A stretch of DNA of 32,866 bases from Phytomonas francai (Eukaryota; Euglenozoa; Kinetoplastea; Trypanosomatida; Trypanosomatidae), in assembly GCA_001766655.1 (NCBI GenBank), contig MJCC01000029.1:1-32866 (forward strand), written 5' to 3'. This document shows positions 1 to 8,478 of the stretch, in pieces. The translations under genes were made by a program, and so were the position numbers. The notes under the pieces were generated by a model. That model was not told the origin of the DNA and ran no database searches. It saw only the letters and a program-made list of their open reading frames with translations. Within the stretch, counting starts at the first letter, position 1. Each line of letters starts with the position of its first letter.

Positions 1-2
1 AC

Positions 3-188
3 GAGGGGGCCAGCGCGCGCGCCGCAAGGGAAGTCGCAGGGTGTGGAGAGCGGGTGACGCAACCCCAACAACCAAACACCACTTACGTCCCTCTCCAAAC
101 GAGAGAACATGCATGGGCTGGCATGAGCGGCATGCTCCACTTCGGTGGGGCTCGAGGGGCATTTACGTCCCGAGGCGCTGAACCTTGA
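3..188 (+). CDS. Possible 3' end of an upstream gene (partial)
   Basis: Frame 3 is open from the left edge to a TGA at 186-188 and would encode about 61 residues ending in GAFTSRGAEP. The stretch is GC-rich like the other coding islands in this window. Frame 2 is also open, to a TGA at 179-181, so the frame is not decided by the sequence alone. No family is recognised. It could equally be 3' untranslated or spacer sequence. The call is weak and rests only on composition and an open frame at the window edge. Confidence 0.25.
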   Translation, partial: EGASARAAREVAGCGERVTQPQQPNTTYVPLQTREHAWAGMSGMLHFGGARGAFTSRGAEP

Positions 189-361
189 GGCCTGAAATTT
201 CATGCTCAGGGACACTAATTCGTATCATTCGAGAGGAGGAAGGAAGTGAGAGCGGAAGTGAGAGCGAGGCGGCGCGCGCATGCGGTGTGTGCCGCTTGGC
301 GTCGTGTTTGAGTGTTTCTGTGAGGAGAGTGGAGAAGGACCCGTCAACTAGCCTTTCCTGC

Positions 362-376
362 TGTGTGTGTGTGTGT
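362..376 (+). repeat. GT dinucleotide microsatellite
   Basis: Pure alternating TG run, followed at 479-496 by a GTGC-type repeat. Both lie in a GT-rich segment of the + strand. Confidence 0.9.
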
Positions 377-523
377 CGTCGGTGCCCCGCGTTTGTTTAC
401 ACGCGTATGGGGTGCTGCGGTGCGCGCGCTCGCAGGTGTGTGGGCTCGTTGGCGGGTCTTTTGTCTTTATTTTTTTTCGTGTGCGTGCGTGCGTGTTCGC
501 CGCGAGCAGGTTGTAGAGGAGTC

Positions 524-548
524 GGGGGGGGTGGGGGAGGGGGAGGGG
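524..548 (+). other. G-quadruplex motif
   Basis: Four G runs of 8, 5, 5 and 4 bases are separated by single T, A and A bases. Single-base loops give a very stable predicted quadruplex on the + strand. No formation was tested. Confidence 0.7.
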
Positions 549-670
549 CGGTGCCTTTGCGGTTCTTATTCTCTTTTATGCAGCCCGAGGAAAAGAACAC
601 CGCCACCGCAACTCCCACCCGTGGTGGTTTTTTCCCTTCGCCCCGTTCGCGGGTTGAGGGGAAGCTTTTT

Positions 671-714
671 TTAGGGCCTTGTATAGTTACATAGAAAAGG
701 TTATCACATAGAAT
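671..714 (+). repeat. Diverged direct repeat, copy A
   Basis: Contains ATAGTTACATAGA and, after a short spacer, CACATAGAAT, preceded by a T run and AGGG. Matches copy B at 2121-2164, mostly with A/G transitions. About 1.45 kb separates the copies. No known element is recognised. Confidence 0.55.
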
Positions 715-1416
715 GACTTCCGAGGCCGACGGCCCCCCCTCCCTCGCCCTGCGGAACAAATCCTCAAAACCAGCTCCATCTTCATAGCGCCTTTTTAACA
801 TTCTTAATTACGATGACGGAAAGGAAAATTAATGCGTCCGGGCGTCACAGTTACTACATATTTCAGCGAGTTAATAACTACTTTTTTTTTTACGCAAAAG
901 AACTTTTAATATCTCGTAGTTTGTTGATATCGCAACAGAAGCACGTTTTTTCACTCATTATGCGCGGGGGGAACTGAGGCATGCCCCAATAAATACACAA
1001 GCGCACGCAACCACGTGTACTCCGAAGAGGCTGGGCCGCACGGAGCGCGGGCTTGTGTGCGCCACGGCGTCCCGTCCCGCGAAGGGCGGTACAAATCCAG
1101 CACAATCAGCCATTGGGATACCCCAGCTGTGGGGCCCCTTAGTTGCGTAATCTCACTCAAGCGGCTCAGTCGCGCACTACAACTTTGCGGCATCATTTAA
1201 GCTGAACTGTAGGGGAGTGGGGGGGGGAAGGGCTGCTAAGCGCACGCCTCCCGTGTTTGGGGGTGTCATTCAGGTTCGTTTGTACGGATTATCATCGCAA
1301 GAATGGTATCAGTGCACAGTGCTCTGATTGGTTCCGTTCTAAACGTTTCATCATTACACCCACAACACAAACACACACATTAAGGATCACACACACGATG
1401 TGTGATAGAACTCACT

Positions 1417-1444
1417 GGGGGGATACGGGGGATAGGGGGAGGGG
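1417..1444 (+). other. G-quadruplex motif
   Basis: G runs of 6, 5, 5 and 4 bases are separated by loops of 4, 3 and 1 bases. Further G runs follow at 1493-1502 and precede at 1212-1227, giving a cluster on the same strand. Confidence 0.65.
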
Positions 1445-1832
1445 AAGCATGTTAGTGGGTAAGCACCCTGAGTGGGCGTAATTCGACCCGCAGGGGGGGG
1501 GGCCCACCCAGGTAGGGAGTCGTAGCGATTGTGCACACTACTCCGAACACCACTTGCATGCACCCATTGGATGTAAAAGGGAGGGAAAAAAATAGGGGGT
1601 CGAGTCTCCGTTTCCTGAAATCACTCCGGGGTCAATGGTTCAGAATCCCCGCAGCGTTAGACAGAAACGTCACCGCGCTTGAGCCACCGGCACCAACTCC
1701 CATCCTGCGTGCTCAGCATTTGTACACATTCACGTTGTCCTCATGCACTTTGCGTGTGCATCGGTCCGCTCGTCGTTAGTTTTTTAATCATTGCACGCAG
1801 TTCAGTAGGGGGAATACAAAGCCATGGCCTTA

Positions 1833-1850
1833 GTGGTGGTGGTGGTGGTG
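1833..1850 (+). repeat. GTG/GGT trinucleotide repeat
   Basis: Six tandem GTG units in the gene-free region. Confidence 0.85.
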
Positions 1851-2120
1851 AGGAATATTTATTCCGATTCGGCGTAGCACATCTATCCATGCAGACGTGG
1901 ATCACACCACTCCGTTGGGTGTGTAAAGTGCATAGCCACCTGTCTAGGATGGTTTTAATCCTGCGTGAGTCTTCCAGAACTTTCTCCCATTCTGCGGAGG
2001 AATCAATGTGAGATGGCTTCCATCCTCCATTCTTAAAGGGGGTGCATTGAAATCCTTAGCGGATTCTACGCATTTGCGAACCTCACACCCCAACGGAGGG
2101 GAGGGGGAGGTGGGTTTTTT

Positions 2121-2164
2121 TTAGGGGGATTGCATAGTTGCATAGAGACGATTGTCGCATAGAA
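2121..2164 (+). repeat. Diverged direct repeat, copy B
   Basis: Contains ATAGTTGCATAGA and then CGCATAGAAT, preceded by a T run and AGGG, in the same order and spacing as copy A at 671-714. The segments just outside do not align convincingly by eye. Confidence 0.55.
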
Positions 2165-2913
2165 TTGGCAGGCTCCTCGCTCGTTCCTTCCGTCTTGCCC
2201 CGGGGTCCGATGATTGCTGTGGTGGCCGTGGGCCCCCTCGTTTCTTCTGCGGCCTCACTTCTACTTTGAATTGAATTGCATAAGGGGAAAATGGGGTAAT
2301 GCAACGTCTGTTGTGTTTTTACTTTTGAGGCTTCCTGGGGCTCCCTTTTGTGGCTTAGCTCTGTCTGCCAGCGCTTTTCCACGTTCCCACCCCTCAACGG
2401 CTCAATTTTTTATAGGAAAAGAGGCTTCCGAATGTTTTATTCCATCTGAACTAATCATGTGTTAAAGATATTGCTATTTTATGGCAAAGATATTCATCCT
2501 GGTCGGGCGCCCCGTGATTTTAGACCTTGGTGCGAACAACAAGATTGGTGATGTGCGGTTTTGCAGGTTTTTTTTACTTATATATTTTCATCTCTATGGA
2601 CGTTCATGACGTTTCTAGGCTTACTCCTGTTTCAGTGCCGCCTTTCTGACGTATTGTGCGCCGCATTTATGTTTTTTTTTTTTCCATGGGCGCGGACGCA
2701 ATCTCAATCGTCTGGCGTGCTTGCCGGCGCAGAGTGGGCGGGTCGGGGGGTTATGATGGTTTTCTGTTTGAAAATGGATAATGAAGGTGCAACGGTGGAA
2801 AAGTGAATATTTAAAATTTTTTATTATTCTTTGTTGATTGCTAAAAAAGGGGATATGCTACTGGTTGGGATAAAAAATGTTTTAGTGATGATGATAAGGG
2901 GTGTTTCTATCGA

Positions 2914-2936
2914 TTTTTTTCTTTTGCTCATTTAAG
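2914..2936 (+). promoter_or_regulatory. Predicted trans-splice acceptor for the 82-residue gene
   Basis: A T/C-rich tract is followed by AG at 2935-2936, 29 bases upstream of the ATG at 2965. This is the usual kinetoplastid spliced-leader acceptor layout. A second AG at 2956-2957 is an alternative. Confidence 0.5.
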
Positions 2937-2964
2937 TTTCTCTTCCATAACCCTAAGGTATTCA

Positions 2965-3213
2965 ATGGGAAGAACTATTTTAAAGTTTAAAACAGGCGAG
3001 GTTGAGGCGGACGACTGTTCAAAAGACGGTCCGAAAAGCAATGAAGAACCGGAACCTGTTAATGAGGCAGAGGAGACCGATTTTTATGTTTCCGAGGCTC
3101 TAGTACGGCGATATTTTATCGAAAAGGGAACTGTCCTACCGTCTTCTCAAGAATTTATAAAGATTAACTCACTCATCTCAGATAGCCAAGAGGTTAAATA
3201 TTGCGAGTGGTAA
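2965..3213 (+). CDS. Small protein of unknown function, 82 residues
   Basis: The frame starts at an ATG and ends at TAA, with a polypyrimidine tract and AG just upstream. Residues 1-38 are acidic and rich in Glu, Asp and Pro and are probably disordered. Residues 39-82 (from about DFYVSEALVRRYF to VKYCEW) have mixed hydrophobic and charged content and look folded or able to bind a partner. No signal peptide or membrane segment is visible. I do not recognise the family. The gene lies 160 bases upstream of V-ATPase subunit F in the same direction, and the codon use resembles its AT-richer neighbours. Real coding is likely from the start context and composition; the function is unknown. Confidence 0.65.
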   Translation: MGRTILKFKTGEVEADDCSKDGPKSNEEPEPVNEAEETDFYVSEALVRRYFIEKGTVLPSSQEFIKINSLISDSQEVKYCEW

Positions 3214-3327
3214 TTTTACTGTAAGACCAGAAGAAACTTTTTAACACTCTTGTCTTTCCTTAATTTTCAAAACAAAGTTCTGTTTGACTGAAACTTTGGT
3301 GTTTTTTATTTTCACTTGGCTCCTATT

Positions 3328-3346
3328 TGTTTTTTCTTTAATATAG
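3328..3346 (+). promoter_or_regulatory. Predicted trans-splice acceptor for V-ATPase subunit F
   Basis: A T-rich pyrimidine tract is followed by AG at 3345-3346, 28 bases before the ATG. A second AG lies at 3359-3360. Confidence 0.55.
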
Positions 3347-3373
3347 ATTTTTGCTCACAGGATACTTTTTACC

Positions 3374-3781
3374 ATGTCTCATCCGGTTCGATACAAAAGT
3401 GGAGAGAGGCGAATCGTTAGTATTATTGGAGATGAGGACACTGTCACCGGGTTTCTTCTTGCCGGAATTGGGGATAACCGTGTTGCAGTGGCTCAGAAAG
3501 GTTATAGAGACAAAGAAGGTGATTTGAAACCAAATTATTTTGTAGTCTCTTCGTCAACTCCTCTGATGGATATCGAGTCTGCTTTTACCTCGATGTGCTC
3601 ACGAGGAGACATTGGTATAATTATTATTACGCAGAATATTGCCAACGACATTCGACACTTGATTAAAGAACACACGGCTGTTATTCCGAGCATCTTAGAG
3701 ATTCCGAGCAGAGACCAAAAATACGATCCTGAAAAGGATTTTGTTCTTGAGAAAATCAACCGCTCACTTGGGATTCGATAA
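3374..3781 (+). CDS. VMA7: V-type proton ATPase subunit F
   Basis: Subunit F belongs to the central rotor stalk of the V1 sector and couples ATP hydrolysis to proton pumping into acidic compartments, which in kinetoplastids include acidocalcisomes and endosomes. The 135-residue product matches the family in length and motifs. IIGDEDTVTGFLLAGIG near residues 17-33 is the typical N-terminal Rossmann-like strand and loop. DIGIIIITQNIANDIR near residues 76-91 and VIPSILEIPS followed by KYDPEKD near residues 99-118 are the conserved C-terminal part. No signal or membrane segment is present, as expected for a soluble subunit. The start at 3374 is the first ATG after the predicted acceptor. The gene sits 249 bases upstream of glucose-6-phosphate isomerase, with no functional link implied. 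Confidence 0.95.
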   Translation: MSHPVRYKSGERRIVSIIGDEDTVTGFLLAGIGDNRVAVAQKGYRDKEGDLKPNYFVVSSSTPLMDIESAFTSMCSRGDIGIIIITQNIANDIRHLIKEHTAVIPSILEIPSRDQKYDPEKDFVLEKINRSLGIR

Positions 3782-3973
3782 GGTTGTTGACAATTTGTTT
3801 TCTTCAAACATTAGTATTTCCAAATGGGATTTCCAAAATAAATTCTCGTGAAAAAGGGAATATGCTGTTTCAGTTTTTCGAATAAATTCGATGCATCCGA
3901 TACTTAGTAGGGAGAGGAGTGATGACGTATTTAACGATTCATTTCTAAAAATAGTTTACCTTTTCTTATTTAG

Positions 3974-5848
<1,875 letters not shown>

Positions 5849-5892
5849 TAGTCTTTTTAATTTTTTTTACTAATATATATATATATCGAGAC

Positions 5893-5928
<36 letters not shown>

Positions 5929-6343
5929 GGAGGGCGGGATATATATATATATATATATATATTAGGATTATGATTTAGTATATAAAAAGAAATGATAATA
6001 TCAAAAGTAAAATGAATAAAATTATATGGTTTAAATTTTAATCCAATATTATTATATCATTGAAGGAAATATTATATATATCTATAATATTTAGGATTGC
6101 TCCTTTTAATGTTACTATTCAGTAGAAGTTTACACCCATATTTTCGTAATCTAAAGCGGTCTGAAAAATTAGAATTTCATGTTGTTGATTTTATTGTTGC
6201 TTTGATCCAAATGTGCGTCGTTCGTTAGCAGTAATAGGAGTTTCTTTGTATATTCACCTTTTCCCATGTATGTGTTGCGAACATAAATTGAAGGAAGCAT
6301 ACCTAGTGCGAAATAATATATTCCAAAAGTATTTCTGAAAGAA
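5849..6343. other. AT-rich spacer with microsatellites
   Basis: No gene is seen. It holds TA and GA microsatellites just after the isomerase stop codon, then AT-rich sequence up to the OsmC-like gene. It probably contains the 3' untranslated region of the isomerase and the 5' leader of the next gene. Confidence 0.7.
5872..5963 (+). repeat. Compound TA-GA-TA microsatellite
   Basis: A TA run at about 5872-5886, a GA-rich run at 5893-5928 with small interruptions, then a second TA run at about 5939-5963. It lies in the likely 3' untranslated region of the isomerase gene. Confidence 0.9.
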
Positions 6344-6814
6344 ATGCTTTGTCGGACAGTTGGCAGACGCTTTTTCGGGTCTTTTTCGTCCGGCTTTTCA
6401 AAGTTATTCCCCGGAAAAGGACCCGGCTACGGGAAAGGCTTTTTTGATGGCTTTCCAAAACCAGGAGACGCCAACCCTGGTGGGTTTAACTTTAGTCTTG
6501 GGGGCTTAGGAGGGAGTCCTGGGGGGCCATTTGGGGGGCTTATTGACAAAGCCCTTGAGTGGTGCAGTCGGTCCCACGCAATGGATATAGCCCGCCAGGA
6601 AGGAATCGATCTCCGGGATATTCGCTTTGAGAAAACCTCGACAGGGGGCGTAAATGTTATGGTTGACGCCCCCAATGCTAGCCAGCTTCAAATTGAGGCG
6701 TTGGGTCGTCGTGTGCAGGAAGAATGCCCGGTTGCTCGGTTTCGCAAAACACACGTCAGTACCCCTGAACAGGAAATGAAATGGTTAAGACTTCCCGATA
6801 GGTATGATCGTTGA
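6344..6814 (+). CDS. OsmC-like protein, probably mitochondrial
   Basis: The 156-residue product starts with MLCRTVGRRFFGSF, rich in Arg, Phe and Ser and without acidic residues, as in a mitochondrial presequence. Residues about 20-65 are a Gly/Phe/Pro-rich linker (GKGPGYGKGFFDGF, GGLGGSPGGPFGG). The C-terminal part resembles the OsmC/Ohr fold half that carries two redox cysteines: ALEWCSRSHAMDIARQEGI supplies the first Cys near residue 70, and RRVQEECPVARF supplies the Cys-Pro motif near residue 129. Known OsmC/Ohr proteins reduce organic hydroperoxides. The product is short for a complete OsmC domain, whose N-terminal strands seem reduced, so peroxidase activity is not assured. It might instead have a structural mitochondrial role. 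Family call moderate, location inferred. Confidence 0.55.
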   Translation: MLCRTVGRRFFGSFSSGFSKLFPGKGPGYGKGFFDGFPKPGDANPGGFNFSLGGLGGSPGGPFGGLIDKALEWCSRSHAMDIARQEGIDLRDIRFEKTSTGGVNVMVDAPNASQLQIEALGRRVQEECPVARFRKTHVSTPEQEMKWLRLPDRYDR

Positions 6815-7565
6815 TCCGTTTATTCATTTATCACCGTACACGTATACATTCCGCTTATATATTATTTATTGAATCTTTTGGTTGGCTTTTCTAGACCTTG
6901 AGTGTACATATTTTTCCTCATCGTCTTTTTTTGCCATTTAGTATGCTACCCTGCTTTTTTTTTTCCCATCTGATCTTGTCAACAATTCTTTTCCCTTTTA
7001 ATGATTTATTGCTGGGGGTGAATTTTCGATGCGTTAAATTGTATGTCTCTGTTGATGGGGAGGGCTCCAATTATTTCTAACAGATGCTCGTCAATTAGCG
7101 TGTGGGAGAGCATAAGTTTCCACACAGAGTCGCCCTATTTTAGGTGATTATTCAATGCATCGATAGTGATGGCCTATGCTTAACTTCAGCGTAAAATAGC
7201 GGCACAATTGGATCAATATATTAGGTGTATGTCTTTCTTTTCCTTGCTATTTGGGTCTTCCGTATCACGTATATATTATTCAACAGATTCCGTGATGCTG
7301 GTGGTGCGTGCTTGCTGAGGGGGAAGGTAGACCTTGCTTTTCTGTTTAGTTTCATTCTCATTTATAACGAATTGCACCGAAGCACGAAGTAGTTGGGTAG
7401 TATTATTCTCTAGATATGCTTCTCTTTCTCTTTACATGTTTATGCAATTGTTTCTTAACAAATTCAAGAAAAGGTAAACCCTTCCGTACTACAATCCTAA
7501 AGTAAAGCATAAAATCACATATTAAAAAAATCGACTTTGTGTAAACCCCTTTTTTCTGTTCTATC
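6815..7565. other. Spacer without other visible genes
   Basis: Pyrimidine-rich and AT-rich sequence. Short frames here are encoded by T-runs or lack an ATG. A tract at about 7420-7460 followed by AG near 7469 could be the splice acceptor for the Sec61 beta gene. Confidence 0.6.
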
Positions 7566-7733
7566 ATGCGCTCAACCACACGAAAAATCAACAGTGCCGC
7601 TGGTCCCGCGGATTCCATCAACGACCTAGAGCCGACAGGCTTTACGATTTCACCACCGCAGCTCATTTTCACTTGTGCAGCATTTATTATTTCTGTTATT
7701 CTCCTTCATTTTTTCATAAAAGTTGGAAAATGA
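7566..7733 (+). CDS. SEC61B: Sec61 beta subunit of the ER translocon, 55 residues
   Basis: The frame runs from an ATG at 7566 to TGA at 7731-7733 and gives 55 residues. Sec61 beta (Sbh1, SecG-like) is a tail-anchored subunit of the ER protein channel formed with Sec61 alpha and gamma. The layout fits: a short polar N-terminus (MRSTTRKINSAAGPADS), a linker with GFTISPPQ, then one C-terminal membrane helix, LIFTCAAFIISVILLHFFIK, ending in VGK. The pattern FI-x-SV-x-x-LH-x-x-x-K is the hallmark of Sec61 beta tails in other eukaryotes. A pyrimidine tract directly precedes the ATG without an AG between, so the acceptor is probably farther upstream near 7469. The gene is shorter than common ORF cut-offs and is easily missed. 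The minus-strand frame covering it is a shadow. Confidence 0.82.
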   Translation: MRSTTRKINSAAGPADSINDLEPTGFTISPPQLIFTCAAFIISVILLHFFIKVGK

Positions 7734-8464
7734 GATATTCCAAAAAGGTATCCAAATGACTGTCGAGGCAAAAATCAAAATCTGATAACATTCGGAAACA
7801 CCCAGCTCTTTGTGGTTGAAACTGTTTTCTTTAAAAAATTTATAAAGGGTTCTCGGGGTACAGATACCCATATTTGAGTGGTTTCGTACCCTGACAAGGA
7901 GCTTATTATGGGATGAAAAGAAAATCAGAGACTGCGATAGCGAATATTTATTCATTTATTTGGGCTTTAAGTTTAGTAATTGTCTTAATTATTGTTTACC
8001 CCGGTGTGCAATTAACCAAATGTGTGTTTGTTTTCCGAACCTGAATAGGTGTTGTGTGCATTTTGATCAGCGTTGGAGAGGGAGAAGGAAAATTCTCGAT
8101 GAACTCACCTTATTAGAGGTGATCAAGTTTTGATGAAATCGATTTTGTAGACTCCATTCTCCTGTTACTCTTGCTGTTCTAATATCCAGATGCATGTCGG
8201 AAATATATATATATATATATATATTATTGTCCCTTTTAAGAGGTTGAGAATGTAAAGTGAGGGTTCCAAACAATTAATCTATATTTACTTCATAGTTTGT
8301 TCTTGATGTTATGGAATGCTAGACGTTAGAAAAGATTCCTTTATCTGTTGTTTACATTCCTATTAAGGTCTTTTCCTGTTCATTGTCTTGCGTGGTCTGT
8401 TCGTGAAGCTGTATGGGAAAGCAACAAAAGAGTAAACTATATATCCAGCTTAAAGACAAAGCAT
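7734..8464. other. Spacer with TA microsatellite
   Basis: No supported gene. It contains a TA run at about 8202-8225. A pyrimidine-rich stretch at about 8368-8405 with AG at 8407-8408 is the likely acceptor region for the next gene. A 43-codon frame at 7913-8044 was judged unsupported. Confidence 0.6.
8202..8225 (+). repeat. TA microsatellite
   Basis: Uninterrupted alternating AT run. Confidence 0.9.
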
Positions 8465-8478
8465 ATGCCATACAATGA
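8413..8478 (+). promoter_or_regulatory. Short upstream ORF overlapping the TFIIIC-like start
   Basis: An ATG at 8413 opens a 21-codon frame that ends at TGA 8476-8478, past the main ATG at 8465 and out of frame with it. It lies just after the most likely splice-acceptor AG at 8407-8408. If included in the mature mRNA it could lower translation of the main frame; if splicing uses a later AG it would be removed. Confidence 0.4.

Larger units (their letters stand above)
189..2964. other. Gene-free GT/G-rich region of 2.8 kb
   Basis: No convincing gene is seen on either strand. Most open frames here start with TTG or other non-ATG codons, or are made by low-complexity sequence. The stretch holds a GT microsatellite, several G-run clusters able to form G-quadruplexes, CA and GGT repeats, and two diverged copies of a repeat of about 40 bases. 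It is the longest gene-poor stretch of the window and lies upstream of a run of + strand genes. This would fit a transcription start or strand-switch region, but the sequence to the left is not available to decide. Confidence 0.6.

Noticed and set aside
185..801. Open frames of 103-169 residues on both strands
   Set aside because: They come from GT, G and C-rich simple sequence, overlap each other on both strands, and show no family features.
1084..1098. B-box-like sequence GGTACAAATCC suggesting a tRNA; a similar one near 1639
   Set aside because: No matching A box, anticodon arm or acceptor stem could be built around either site.
2884..2950. GTGATGA resembling a snoRNA C box
   Set aside because: No CTGA D box or terminal stem at suitable distance.
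7403..7672. Minus-strand frame of 89 residues
   Set aside because: It overlaps the Sec61 beta gene on the + strand and has no family features.
7913..8044. 43-codon ATG frame with one hydrophobic helix
   Set aside because: AT-rich sequence gives hydrophobic codons by chance; no recognised family and no clear splice acceptor.
8348..8464. N-terminal extension of the TFIIIC-like protein
   Set aside because: The extension begins at TTG and lies across the likely splice acceptor; the first ATG is at 8465.
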